From assembly GCA_017436765.1 (NCBI GenBank), contig JAFSCM010000037.1, forward strand, positions 1-34,076: 34,076 nucleotides of DNA, written 5' to 3'. Origin of the DNA: Oscillospiraceae bacterium (GTDB lineage: Bacteria; Bacillota; Clostridia; Oscillospirales; Ruminococcaceae). A program made the translations under genes and the position numbers. The notes beneath the pieces are model-generated. The model was not told the origin of the DNA. It saw only the letters and a program-made list of their open reading frames with translations, and searched no databases. Shown piece after piece: positions 7,830-15,509 of the stretch (position 1 is the first letter of the stretch; the number at the start of each line of letters is the position of its first letter).

Positions 7830-8528
7830 ATGAAGTTGGACATAAGAAAGTTTTTTATGCAGCTGGAATTGAAAACAAAAATCCTGTGGTATATCAACGG
7901 CCCGCAGACACTGCCGCCTCCGCTGACAGAAGAGGAGGAACAGCAGGTTTTCACAGGACTTGAAAACGGAGAGAAATGGGCCAGGGATAAAATGATAGTA
8001 CATAATCTCAGGCTTGTGATATATATTGCCAAAAAGTTTGAAAGCTCGGCGGTAAGTGTAGAGGATCTGACATCCATAGGAAGTCTTGGACTTATAAAAG
8101 CGGTAAATTCTTTTAAACCATCCAAAAACATAAAATTTGCTACCTATGCATCCCGGTGTGTGGAAAACGAAATATTAATGTTTTTAAGAAAACAAAGCAA
8201 TAAAAATACAGATATAAGCATTGATGATGCACTGAGTGTGGACAGTGACGGAAATGAGCTTAATCTGATAGATGTATTATATACCGATGAATATGAAGTA
8301 AGTAAAAATATAGAGCAAGAAAGCGAGAAAAAAATACTGTGGCAGTCTGTTTGTTCTCTTCCGGAAAGGGAACGAAATATCATTCTGATGCGTTTCGGGC
8401 TTGACGGAATTAGCGAGAAAACGCAAAAGGAGGTTGCCGATGAGATAGGTATTTCACAGTCATATATTTCACGGCTTGAGAAAAGGATTTTCAAGAAGCT
8501 GAAAAAAGAACTGGAAAGAACATTTTAA
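7830..8528 (+). CDS. sigE: RNA polymerase sporulation sigma factor SigE (pro-sigma-E)
   Basis: Sigma-E directs early mother-cell transcription during sporulation. The 232-residue protein begins with a hydrophobic and basic pro-sequence of about 25 residues (through LKTKILWYING) before the conserved LPPPL that marks the mature part. Region 2 follows (HNLRLVIYIAKKFESS, DLTSIGSLGLIKAVNSF, FATYASRCVENEILMFLR). Region 4 ends the chain (RERNIILMRFGLDG, EVADEIGISQSYISRLEKRI). AAGGAGAG lies 5-10 bases before the ATG. It is adjacent to spoIIGA, the protease that activates it. This matches Bacillus SigE closely in layout and motifs. Confidence 0.97.
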   Translation: MKLDIRKFFMQLELKTKILWYINGPQTLPPPLTEEEEQQVFTGLENGEKWARDKMIVHNLRLVIYIAKKFESSAVSVEDLTSIGSLGLIKAVNSFKPSKNIKFATYASRCVENEILMFLRKQSNKNTDISIDDALSVDSDGNELNLIDVLYTDEYEVSKNIEQESEKKILWQSVCSLPERERNIILMRFGLDGISEKTQKEVADEIGISQSYISRLEKRIFKKLKKELERTF

Positions 8529-8620
8529 TTTGCGGTGAACCTTACAAAAATATCCACTTATAAATTACTGTAATCAGCAAATAATTACTTCTGTAACATT
8601 TAATGTTATGGAGGGATAAT

Positions 8621-9397
8621 TTGTATTATAAAAAAGTGGAAATCTCCGGGGTGGATACTGCACATTTACCCGATTTTACAGAACAGGAGCGCAACGAACT
8701 TATAGAAAAAATGCGCAGGGGAGATACAAACGCAAAAGATATGCTTGTTATAGGAAATCTTAAACTTGTACTAAGTATAATACAGCGTTTCAGATATAAA
8801 AATGTTGACTTTGACGATCTTTTTCAGGTTGGCTGTATAGGGCTTATAAAGGCTCTGAACAATTTTGACACATCGCTTAATGTTCAGTTTTCAACCTATG
8901 GAGTTGTAATGATTCTTGGTGAGATAAAAAGATTTATAAGAGACGACCAGCCTGTAAAGGTAAGCCGTTCAATAAAAGATCTGGCATACAAAGCGGTTGC
9001 GGCAAAAGAGAGACTGACAGATACCGACGGAAACGAGCCTACATTGCAGGAAATTGCAGAAGAACTTGACTGTTCAAGTTATCAGGTTTCACGGGCTCTT
9101 GAAGCCTTGTCACCGTCAATTTCTCTTTATGAATCGGTATACAATGATGATTCAAGTGATGTTTATCTTCTTGATCAGATTTCCAGTGAGAACTTTGAAG
9201 AAGCGTTCCAGTCAAAGATTATAATGCAGGATGTCCTGCACAACCTGAAACAAAGGGAAAAGCATATAATGAATCTGCGGTTTATAAAGGGCAAGACCCA
9301 GACAGAGGTTGCCAGGGAAATAGGCATAAGTCAGGCACAGGTTTCAAGAATAGAAAAAAGTGTGATAGGATATATAAAATCACAGCTTGAAATATAA
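8621..9397 (+). CDS. sigG: RNA polymerase sporulation sigma factor SigG
   Basis: Sigma-G drives late forespore genes, including germination receptors and small spore proteins. I choose TTG at 8621, preceded by GGAGGG (8610-8615). The protein then begins YYKKVEISGVDTAHLP, which aligns with the Bacillus SigG start region KVEICGVDTSKLP. An ATG at 8603 would place the start upstream of this ribosome site. The 258-residue protein has region 2 (LVLSIIQRF, DDLFQVGCIGLIKALNNFD, FSTYGVVMILGEIKRFIRD), region 3 (VSRSIKDLAYKA) and region 4 (EVAREIGISQAQVSRIEKS). The gap to sigE is 92 bases without a clear terminator, so read-through from spoIIGA-sigE is possible, as in B. subtilis. Confidence 0.96.
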   Translation: MYYKKVEISGVDTAHLPDFTEQERNELIEKMRRGDTNAKDMLVIGNLKLVLSIIQRFRYKNVDFDDLFQVGCIGLIKALNNFDTSLNVQFSTYGVVMILGEIKRFIRDDQPVKVSRSIKDLAYKAVAAKERLTDTDGNEPTLQEIAEELDCSSYQVSRALEALSPSISLYESVYNDDSSDVYLLDQISSENFEEAFQSKIIMQDVLHNLKQREKHIMNLRFIKGKTQTEVAREIGISQAQVSRIEKSVIGYIKSQLEI

Positions 9398-9411
9398 ATA
9401 AAAAAAATATG

Positions 9412-9440
9412 TTACAAAATATATTATTCCTGAATATAAT
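9412..9440 (+). promoter_or_regulatory. Candidate promoter for ylmC/ymxH
   Basis: A perfect -10 TATAAT (9435-9440) lies 17 bases after TTACAA (9412-9417), about 24 bases before the TTG start. Confidence 0.5.
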
Positions 9441-9463
9441 GTATATAAGTTAGGAGTGATATT

Positions 9464-9745
9464 TTGATTTCCTTGTCTTTACTTTGCAGGAAAGATGTTA
9501 TAAGCATAATAACAGGGCAAAATATAGGACGGGTGGACGACATTGAATTCTGCAGGGAAGATGCAAAGGTGGAAAACCTTGTTATTTTCGGCAGGCCTAA
9601 ATTATGGGGGCTTCTGGGCAGAGGAGAAGATGTGCGTATCCCATGGGAAAATGTTGTGACTATCGGAAAAGATACCATTCTTATAAACAAATGTGATTTT
9701 AATGAAAAAACAAAGAAAAACAGATTTTCGATAAGTTTTGAATAA
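9464..9745 (+). CDS. YlmC/YmxH family PRC-barrel-like sporulation protein
   Basis: This 93-residue protein belongs to the YlmC/YmxH family of small beta-barrel proteins. The family is found right after sigG in B. subtilis and in many spore-formers. Recognisable segments are LLCRKDVISIITGQNIG, DDIEFCREDAKVENLVIFGR and RGEDVRIPWENVVTIGKDTIL. The start is TTG at 9464 with AGGAG 7 bases upstream; a leading ISLSLL fits the family. The biochemical role is not established. It has its own promoter-like sequence and a terminator, so it can be made apart from sigG. Confidence 0.87.
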   Translation: MISLSLLCRKDVISIITGQNIGRVDDIEFCREDAKVENLVIFGRPKLWGLLGRGEDVRIPWENVVTIGKDTILINKCDFNEKTKKNRFSISFE

Positions 9746-9749
9746 AAAG

Positions 9750-9776
9750 GCTTTCAGTTGTTTCTGAAAGCTTTTT
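9750..9776 (+). terminator. Terminator after ylmC/ymxH
   Basis: An 8-bp stem, GCTTTCAG (9750-9757) with CTGAAAGC (9764-9771), is followed by TTTTT. Confidence 0.85.
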
Positions 9777-9863
9777 GTCATTTTAAAGGATAAAATTTTT
9801 AATTATATGCCATACAGGTATATTTTTGTAAAATTATTGTAATAAAAGTGCACAAAAAGTTGT

Positions 9864-9892
9864 TTTACATAACCAACAAAATATGGTATAAT
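9864..9892 (+). promoter_or_regulatory. Strong sigma-A promoter for brnQ
   Basis: TTTACA (9864-9869), 17-base spacer, and TATAAT (9887-9892) with an extended -10 TGG just before it. The expected transcript starts near 9899, leaving only about 30 nt before the start codon, so there is no room for a T-box or riboswitch. Confidence 0.75.
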
Positions 9893-9927
9893 ATTTAAAA
9901 TTTTTATTTTATAAGGAGGAAGTACAA

Positions 9928-11226
9928 ATGAAATTAGAAAAGGACAAAATTTTATTTGTCGGCTTTATGCTTTTTTCGATGTTCTTTGGAGCTGGTAACC
10001 TGATTTTTCCTCCGTTTTTGGGACAAAATGCAGGGAACCAGACCCTGCCGTCCGTCATTGGCTTTTTGATTACAGCGGTATTGCTGCCTGTTCTGGCTGT
10101 TATAGTTGTTGTGCAGACAGAAAGTCTTGACAATCTCACAAGCCGTGTAGGCAAAAAGTTTTCTGTAATATTTACAACATTACTTTATCTTGCAATCGGT
10201 CCTGGCCTCGCTATTCCGCGTGCAGCAAGTGTTCCTTTTGAAATGTCCATTGCACCTTATATGGCGCCGGGAACAAATACACTGATATGGATGATTGTAT
10301 ACTCTGTGGTATTCTTTTTACTGTCAGCGTGGCTTTCATTAAATCCAAATAAACTTGTTGACCGCCTTGGTACAATTCTTACACCATTACTTATAGTTCT
10401 TATTGTTTTCCTTTTCGGCGCATTTATCTTCAAAGGTGAAAAATCTGTTGCATTTGCGCAGGAAGCATATTACAGTGCGCCATTTATAAAGGGGTTCTGT
10501 GAAGGTTATCTTACAATGGATGCAATTGCAGGTCTTGTTTTTGCTTCAGTTGTAGCAAAATCATTTGCAAACCTTGGCATAGAGGACAAAAAAGAATCGC
10601 TCAGATATTCATCCACGGCAGGTGCTCTTGCAGGTATAATTCTTGCACTTATCTATATTATGCTTACATATATGGGCATGCAGTCCAGCGGTGTGTATGC
10701 ACTTGGTGCAAACGGTGCAGTTGCGCTGAGAAATATTGTTTACCAGCTTTTTGGTGAGTTTGGTGCAATCATTCTGGCTGCTATCTTTGCTCTTGCATGT
10801 CTTACAACCTGTGTTGGCCTTATCACATCTGTTTCCGAATATTTTTCAAGACTTACAGGCGCAACATACAAAAGCATGGTATGGATAATCACAGCATTCT
10901 CTCTTGTTGTATGCAACTATGGTCTCACAACAATTCTCAATATTTCTGTACCTATTCTCAATGCAATCTATCCGTCTGTAAGTGTAATTATTGTTATGGG
11001 TCTCTTTGATGAAAAAATCAAAAATCCGTTTATCTACCCTGTAACTATCGGTGCAACTGCTGTTATAAGCGTTATCTATGCTCTTGAAGGTATTGTTCCT
11101 CTTGGTGTAATCAGCACAGTTTGCAGCAAGCTGCCACTTTATGACCTTGGCTTTGGCTGGCTTGGTGTAACAGTTGTGGCATTTGCTGTTAGCTTTATTC
11201 TCGGTAAAGTTAAAAAATCTTCTTAA
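9928..11226 (+). CDS. brnQ: Branched-chain amino acid carrier protein BrnQ
   Basis: BrnQ is a cation-coupled symporter for leucine, isoleucine and valine (LIVCS family). The 432-residue length and about twelve membrane helices fit. The signature FSMFFGAGNLIFPPFLGQNAG is at residues 17-37, followed by GPGLAIPRAASVPFEM. GTAT-free spacing aside, the start is ATG at 9928 with AAGGAGG 8 bases upstream. It is the first gene of a probable two-gene transcript with the acetyltransferase 16 bases downstream. Codon use is more biased than in the sporulation genes nearby, which fits a well-expressed nutrient transporter. Confidence 0.95.
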   Translation: MKLEKDKILFVGFMLFSMFFGAGNLIFPPFLGQNAGNQTLPSVIGFLITAVLLPVLAVIVVVQTESLDNLTSRVGKKFSVIFTTLLYLAIGPGLAIPRAASVPFEMSIAPYMAPGTNTLIWMIVYSVVFFLLSAWLSLNPNKLVDRLGTILTPLLIVLIVFLFGAFIFKGEKSVAFAQEAYYSAPFIKGFCEGYLTMDAIAGLVFASVVAKSFANLGIEDKKESLRYSSTAGALAGIILALIYIMLTYMGMQSSGVYALGANGAVALRNIVYQLFGEFGAIILAAIFALACLTTCVGLITSVSEYFSRLTGATYKSMVWIITAFSLVVCNYGLTTILNISVPILNAIYPSVSVIIVMGLFDEKIKNPFIYPVTIGATAVISVIYALEGIVPLGVISTVCSKLPLYDLGFGWLGVTVVAFAVSFILGKVKKSS

Positions 11227-11242
11227 ATAAAGAGGTGTTTCT

Positions 11243-11797
11243 GTGAATCATAAAGGTACAAGGATTATAGAAACCGAAAGATTGATTCTGCGTCCTTTTG
11301 TAAACGAAGATGCACAGGCTATGTTTGACAACTGGTCAGGCGATGACGAAGTTACAAAGTATATGAACTGGCCAACCCATAAAGATGTTTCTGAAGCAGA
11401 AACTGTTATGCAGGGCTGGACGAAAAGATATTCTGATGAAAAGTTTTATCACTGGGCTATTGTCTGCAAAGATGAAAATCAGCTTACAGGTTCTGTGTCT
11501 GTAATATACTGTGATGAAACTGTCGGAAAGGTTGAAATGGGATATTGTATCGGTAAAAAATGGTGGTATAAAGGTATTATGGCAGAAGCGTTGGATGCGG
11601 CCATAAATTATCTTTTTAATGAAGTCGGGGTTAACCGTATTCAGGCCCGCCATGATACTGATAATCCTAACTCCGGAAGGGTTATGCAGAAATGCGGTAT
11701 GATATACGAAGGCACAATGCGCAAGTCTGACAGAACAAACAATGGTATATGTGATATTGCATATTACGCAATACTTTCAGAAGAATATAAAAAATGA
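11243..11797 (+). CDS. GNAT acetyltransferase, RimJ/RimL type
   Basis: This 184-residue protein belongs to the RimJ/RimL/YdaF branch of GNAT enzymes, which move an acetyl group from acetyl-CoA to an amine, often an N-terminus or a small molecule. The N-terminal TERLILRPFVNEDAQAMF is typical of this branch. EMGYCIGKKWWYKGIMAEALDAAINYLF corresponds to the acetyl-CoA-binding segment, and NPNSGRVMQKCGM is the usual motif B. The start is GTG at 11243, RBS AGAGGTG. It follows brnQ by 16 bases and is closed by a terminator, so the two are probably co-transcribed. Nothing in the sequence tells the substrate. Confidence 0.88.
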   Translation: MNHKGTRIIETERLILRPFVNEDAQAMFDNWSGDDEVTKYMNWPTHKDVSEAETVMQGWTKRYSDEKFYHWAIVCKDENQLTGSVSVIYCDETVGKVEMGYCIGKKWWYKGIMAEALDAAINYLFNEVGVNRIQARHDTDNPNSGRVMQKCGMIYEGTMRKSDRTNNGICDIAYYAILSEEYKK

Positions 11798-11800
11798 GTA

Positions 11801-11827
11801 AAAGACGGTCTTGCGGCCGTCTTTTTT
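11801..11827 (+). terminator. Terminator after the brnQ-GNAT unit
   Basis: AAAGACGG (11801-11808) pairs with CCGTCTTT (11817-11824), and TTT follows; 8-bp stem, 8-nt loop. Confidence 0.85.
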
Positions 11828-11828
11828 A

Positions 11829-11857
11829 TGTACAATTTTCCTGTTCGGTGGTATACT
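11829..11857 (+). promoter_or_regulatory. Candidate promoter for the Nudix-GNAT gene
   Basis: TGTACA (11829-11834), 17-base spacer, TATACT (11852-11857) with an extended -10 TGG. Confidence 0.55.
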
Positions 11858-11895
11858 GTTTATAATAAGTTCACTGTAAAGCAAGAGGTAATACT

Positions 11896-12753
11896 ATGCA
11901 TAAAGTGTTTGGAGAAAAATTAAAGACAAACTATCGCGACAGAGCAGGGGCATATCTTATATGCATCAATGAAGGTATGGTTGCTGTAGTAAAAACACCA
12001 AAAGGTTTTTTCTTTCTCGGCGGTGGTTTTGAGGGGGACGAAAGTGCGGAATCCTGTATAAAGCGTGAGTGTCTTGAAGAAATCGGTTATACTGTAAAGG
12101 TTGGAGATAAAATATGCTCTTCTGAACATTATACATACCATAAACGCATAGGATATTTTCATCCTGTACAGACCTATTATATGGGTGAACTTGTAAAGAT
12201 GGAGGAAAGCTTTACAGTAGAAAAAGACCACACACTTATGTGGCTTGATTACGAAGATATAAAGGGTAAAATGTTTTCTCCTATGCAGAACTGGGCCCTG
12301 GATATGGCCTGGAAAAAGGTGAATAATTTTGATATGCACCGTTTTGTTATAGAAAATAAAGCCCCAAAAGCAGAGAAATACAATCTGCTTCGTGTGGCAT
12401 CCGGTATAGGTGGTGCAAAGGATGTTGAAAAAGCCCGTACAGCAATGGAAAACAGCCTGTTTGCAGTTTCCGTATATGACGGAGAAAAACTTATCGGCAG
12501 CGGCAGAATAATAGGCGACGGCGGTGTTTCCTATGCTGTAACCGATATAATGGTGGATAAAGCATATCAGAACAGGGGTATAGGTGAAGAAATTATGTCC
12601 CGCATAGATAAATGGTTTGAAGAAAATACCGACGAAAATGCGTTTATTATGCTTATTGCCAACAGGCCTGCGGATAATCTTTATTCCCGTCATGGCTTTG
12701 ACTATCTCGGTGAAAACAGACTTGGTATGCTGAGAAAGCAGAATAAAAAGTAA
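11896..12753 (+). CDS. Nudix hydrolase-GNAT acetyltransferase fusion
   Basis: This 285-residue protein joins two enzymes. Residues ~15-140 are a Nudix domain with a complete Nudix box: G43, five residues, E49, seven residues, R57-E58, then E61-E62 and G64. It should hydrolyse a nucleoside-diphosphate-linked substrate with Mg2+. Residues ~160-283 are a GNAT domain. It contains VTDIMVDKAYQNRGIGEEIM, in which Q225-G230 forms the acetyl-CoA pyrophosphate loop, and the C-terminal YSRHGFDYLG. Both active sites look intact. The start is ATG at 11896, RBS GCAAGAGGT. It is a single gene with its own promoter and terminator. The substrate of neither domain can be inferred. The continuous reading frame argues against a sequencing artefact. 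Confidence 0.88.
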   Translation: MHKVFGEKLKTNYRDRAGAYLICINEGMVAVVKTPKGFFFLGGGFEGDESAESCIKRECLEEIGYTVKVGDKICSSEHYTYHKRIGYFHPVQTYYMGELVKMEESFTVEKDHTLMWLDYEDIKGKMFSPMQNWALDMAWKKVNNFDMHRFVIENKAPKAEKYNLLRVASGIGGAKDVEKARTAMENSLFAVSVYDGEKLIGSGRIIGDGGVSYAVTDIMVDKAYQNRGIGEEIMSRIDKWFEENTDENAFIMLIANRPADNLYSRHGFDYLGENRLGMLRKQNKK

Positions 12754-12810
12754 TGATATAATATAAAAATAAGCAGTTGCTAAAAACGGAATATCATCAC
12801 TGAAAAAATA

Positions 12811-12853
12811 ATATCCTCCGTATCGCATTTATGTGATATGGAGGATATCTTTT
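12811..12853. terminator. Bidirectional terminator between convergent genes
   Basis: An almost perfect inverted repeat has outer arms ATATCCTCC (12811-12819) and GGAGGATAT (12840-12848) and further pairing inside. CTTTTT follows on the plus strand and ATTTTTTC on the minus strand, so it can stop both the Nudix-GNAT and the PNPOx-like transcripts. Confidence 0.85.
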
Positions 12854-12874
12854 TACTGTTTATTATTGCTGCAG

Positions 12875-13354
12875 CTATTCTCTTGGCGGCATAACTCTTT
12901 CTTTTCCTGTAATTTCGGTTATATCAAAACGCCATACTGCTGTTGCGGCGAACATTTTTTCAATCTCTGCATCAAATTTTGCCATATTTCCCGGGTTATG
13001 GCGGAGACAGAGAAGTTTCAGGATACGAAGCATTTCAGCTGTATCGGTTATTTCTGATGCAACTGCTTTTACAATTGCAGACTTGAAGGTTGTTGTGAAG
13101 AAATAATCCGGTTTAAATGTGTCTGTAACACAGCTAATGCATACATTGGGGTTATACTTCAGACAATCGGTTTTCATACCCTGTTTTGCACAGTGGAAAT
13201 AGATACTGTATTCTTCTCTTACTATGGATATGGGAACACAGTAAGGGAGGTTGTCTGTGTCGGTCAGTGCCAGAGTTGCATAATCACAGCGGTCAACCAC
13301 ATCAAGTGCAAAAATTTTGTCTCTTTCACGGTCTTTTTTTCTCATTTTACTCAT
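12875..13354 (-). CDS. Pyridoxamine 5'-phosphate oxidase-like (NimA-type) flavin-binding protein
   Basis: This 159-residue protein has the split-barrel FMN-binding fold of the PNPOx-like/NimA family. These proteins bind FMN or similar cofactors and reduce small molecules; some reduce nitroimidazoles. The pattern YATLALTDTDNLPYCVPI, then SIYFHCAKQGMKTDCLKYNPNVCISCV, is characteristic, and the HCAKQGMK segment is the typical cofactor phosphate-contact region. I choose ATG at 13354 (MSKMRKKD), 8 bases after AAAGAGGT, over an earlier ATG at 13381 that has no such site. It stands alone on the minus strand between two terminator/promoter regions. A role in resistance is possible but not shown. Confidence 0.85.
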   Translation of the reverse strand: MSKMRKKDRERDKIFALDVVDRCDYATLALTDTDNLPYCVPISIVREEYSIYFHCAKQGMKTDCLKYNPNVCISCVTDTFKPDYFFTTTFKSAIVKAVASEITDTAEMLRILKLLCLRHNPGNMAKFDAEIEKMFAATAVWRFDITEITGKERVMPPRE

Positions 13355-13392
13355 ATCAGGATACCTCTTTGATGCGTACAATAACTGTCAAT

Positions 13393-13398
13393 ATTATA
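13393..13398 (-). promoter_or_regulatory. Possible -10 element for the PNPOx-like gene
   Basis: On the minus strand this reads TATAAT, about 40 bases before the start codon. Only poor -35 candidates (TTTTGT or ATTTTG) are at 16-17 bases. Confidence 0.35.
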
Positions 13399-13466
13399 CT
13401 ATAAAAAACTTTGTACAAAATGCAGATTTTTCAAGCAAATGTTTGTAAAAAATTGTGTATTGACAC

Positions 13467-13495
13467 TTGACTTTATATATGTGTTGTGGTAATAT
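13467..13495 (+). promoter_or_regulatory. Sigma-A promoter for rpsB-tsf
   Basis: TTGACT (13467-13472), 17 bases, TAATAT (13490-13495). A TTGACA at 13460 is poorly spaced from any -10. Transcription should start near 13502, giving a leader of about 105 nt. Confidence 0.7.
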
Positions 13496-13514
13496 ATTTA
13501 GGCGCATTACGCAC

Positions 13515-13575
13515 GCTGTGTTCCTTACAGTTGGTGTGTCTCACGACATAGGCTGTAAAACAAGCAAAACACAGC
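13515..13575 (+). ncRNA. Structured rpsB mRNA leader (candidate autoregulatory element)
   Basis: Three nested helices can be drawn by hand. P1 pairs GCTGTGTT (13515-13522) with AACACAGC (13568-13575). P2 pairs TTACAG (13525-13530) with CTGTAA (13553-13558). P3 pairs TGTGTC (13535-13540) with GACATA (13545-13550), with one G-U pair and a TCAC loop. The 3' arm of P1 touches a GGAGG (13576-13580) that lies 18 bases before the rpsB ribosome site GGAGG (13594-13598). In enterobacteria ribosomal protein S2 represses rpsB-tsf through its leader; a similar role here is inference, and I do not recognise a named RNA family. Confidence 0.5.
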
Positions 13576-13606
13576 GGAGGATTTAACCAAATTGGAGGAA
13601 AAAATT

Positions 13607-14338
13607 ATGTCATCAGTATCAATGAAACAGTTGCTTGAAGCAGGTGTACACTTCGGTCACCAGACAAGAAGATGGAACCCTAAAATGGCTCGTTACATCT
13701 TCACCGAAAGAAACGGTATCTACATCATCGACCTTCAGAAAACAGTAAAAAAACTTGACGAAGCATACGACTTCATCAAAGAAATTGCTGCAGAAGGCGG
13801 CGAAGTTCTCTTCGTAGGTACAAAGAAACAGGCTCAGGACGCTATCAAAGAAGAAGCACAGAGATGTGGTATGCACTTTGTTAACGCAAGATGGCTTGGT
13901 GGTATGCTCACAAACTACCGTACAATCAAAACAAGAATTGCTCGTCTTGAACAGCTCAACAAAATGAAAGAAGACGGCACATTTGACCTTCTTCCTAAAA
14001 AAGAAGTTTTCAAACTTGAACTCGAAATCGAAAAACTCGAAAAATTCCTCGGCGGTATCAAAAACATGGAAACATTGCCAAAAGCTATGTTCGTTGTAGA
14101 TACACGCAAAGAAAAAATCGCAGTTGCAGAAGCTAAAAACCTCGGTATCCCAGTTGTTGCTATCGTTGACACAAACTGTGACCCAGACGAAATCGACTAT
14201 GTAATCCCAGGTAACGACGACGCTATCAGAGCAGTTAAACTCATCTCCGGTGCTATGGCAGACGCTATCATCGAAGGTCGTCAGGGCGAACAGACAGCTG
14301 CAGTTGTTGAAGAAACAACAGAAGAAGTTGCTGAATAA
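13607..14338 (+). CDS. rpsB: Small ribosomal subunit protein S2
   Basis: S2 is an essential protein of the 30S subunit, among the last to assemble, that helps recruit S1-like functions. The 243-residue chain has the classic [22 protein letters not shown] opening and [36 protein letters not shown], and [27 protein letters not shown] near the C-terminus. The start is ATG at 13607, 8 bases after GGAGG; a TTG at 13592 overlaps the ribosome site and is rejected. The tail is acidic (EETTEEVAE). Codon use is very biased, as expected for high expression. tsf follows, the usual bacterial pairing. Confidence 0.98.
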   Translation: MSSVSMKQLLEAGVHFGHQTRRWNPKMARYIFTERNGIYIIDLQKTVKKLDEAYDFIKEIAAEGGEVLFVGTKKQAQDAIKEEAQRCGMHFVNARWLGGMLTNYRTIKTRIARLEQLNKMKEDGTFDLLPKKEVFKLELEIEKLEKFLGGIKNMETLPKAMFVVDTRKEKIAVAEAKNLGIPVVAIVDTNCDPDEIDYVIPGNDDAIRAVKLISGAMADAIIEGRQGEQTAAVVEETTEEVAE

Positions 14339-14396
14339 TTTATAAATTATAAAAACTATATAAGATTTTTTCTAAATATTATTGGAGGATATTAAA

Positions 14397-15308
14397 ATGG
14401 CATTTACAGCTAAAGATGTTAAAGACCTTCGTGAACGTACCGGCTGCGGCATGATGGACTGCAAAAAAGCTTTGACAGAATCCAACGGCGACTTTGAAAA
14501 AGCAATCGAATACCTCAGAGAAAAAGGCCTTGCTGCTGCAACTAAAAAAGCTGGCAGAATTGCTGCTGAAGGTATGGTTCTTGCTACAGTTGACAAAGAA
14601 GCTAAAGTTGGTGTAGTTATCGAAGTTAACTCTGAAACAGACTTCGTTGCTAAAAATGAACAGTTCAGAACATTTGTTGCTGACCTTGCTAAAATTGTTG
14701 CTGAAACAAACCCAGCTACAGTTGAAGAGCTCATGACAAAAACAATGGAAGACGGCAACACAGTTGAAGCAGGTCTTCAGGAAAAAATTCTTGTTATCGG
14801 CGAAAACATCAAAATCCGTCGTTTCGTAAGATACGAAGGTCCATGTGTAGCTTACATCCACGCTGGTGGTACACACGGTGTTCTCGTTAAATTCGAAACA
14901 TCCGATGAAATGTTTGCAAAACCAGAATTTGAAGCATACGGTAAAGACGTTGCAATGCAGGTTGCTGCAGCAAACCCAACTTACCTCTGCAAAGCTGATG
15001 TAGAACCAGAAGTTCTTGAAAAAGAAAAAGAAATTCTCATGCAGCAGGCTATCAACGAAGGCAAACCTGCAAACATCGCAGAAAAAATGGTTATGGGCAG
15101 AATCGCAAAATTCTACAAAGAAAACTGCTTGCTCGACCAGGCATTCGTTAAAGACGACAAACAGTCTATCACAGACTACACAAAAGCAACAGCTAAAGCA
15201 CTTGGCGGCGATATCGAAGTAGTTGCATTCACACGTTTCGAAAAAGGTGAAGGCCTTGAAAAGAAAGAAGACAACTTCGCAGAAGAAATCGCAAGCATGA
15301 CAAAATAA
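14397..15308 (+). CDS. tsf: Translation elongation factor Ts
   Basis: EF-Ts exchanges GDP for GTP on EF-Tu. The 303-residue protein opens with MAFTAKDVKDLRERTGCGMMDCKKAL, the EF-Ts signature, followed by NGDFEKAIEYLREKG. VGVVIEVNSETDFVAKN is the core motif that contacts EF-Tu. The start is ATG at 14397, RBS GGAGGAT; a TTG at 14382 overlaps the site. The spacing from rpsB is 58 bases and no terminator lies between them, so both share the rpsB promoter and leader. A strong hairpin after the stop ends the transcript. Confidence 0.98.
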   Translation: MAFTAKDVKDLRERTGCGMMDCKKALTESNGDFEKAIEYLREKGLAAATKKAGRIAAEGMVLATVDKEAKVGVVIEVNSETDFVAKNEQFRTFVADLAKIVAETNPATVEELMTKTMEDGNTVEAGLQEKILVIGENIKIRRFVRYEGPCVAYIHAGGTHGVLVKFETSDEMFAKPEFEAYGKDVAMQVAAANPTYLCKADVEPEVLEKEKEILMQQAINEGKPANIAEKMVMGRIAKFYKENCLLDQAFVKDDKQSITDYTKATAKALGGDIEVVAFTRFEKGEGLEKKEDNFAEEIASMTK

Positions 15309-15325
15309 TAATCATCTGATTGCAT

Positions 15326-15356
15326 AAGGTGTTATCCGCAAGGGTAGCACCTTTTT
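15326..15356 (+). terminator. Terminator after tsf
   Basis: A 12-bp stem (15326-15337 with 15342-15353, two G-T pairs) is closed by a GCAA tetraloop and ends in a T run. Confidence 0.92.
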
Positions 15357-15446
15357 GTTTTACAGTATACCTGGTGCGGATATTGTTAATACAAAAGTAT
15401 ATGAAATACTATAAAAGCGAACCTGTTCAAATTATAAATAATATTC

Positions 15447-15475
15447 TTTACTTTATGAATGAAATATAGTAAAAT
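15447..15475 (+). promoter_or_regulatory. Candidate promoter for pyrH-frr
   Basis: TTTACT (15447-15452), 17 bases, TAAAAT (15470-15475). An 8-bp inverted repeat, ATTCTTTA (15443-15450) and TAAAGAAT (15479-15486), flanks it. Confidence 0.5.
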
Positions 15476-15509
15476 GTTTAAAGAATAAAGTATATGTGAG
15501 GTGCTTGAA

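Noticed and set aside
8529..8620. Sigma-F/sigma-G promoter for sigG
   Set aside because: A forespore promoter is expected, but no pair of -35 and -10 boxes at proper spacing could be found by eye, so none is listed.
9746..9927. T-box or riboswitch before brnQ
   Set aside because: The promoter at 9864-9892 leaves only about 30 nt of leader, and no T-box sequence or anti-terminator is seen.
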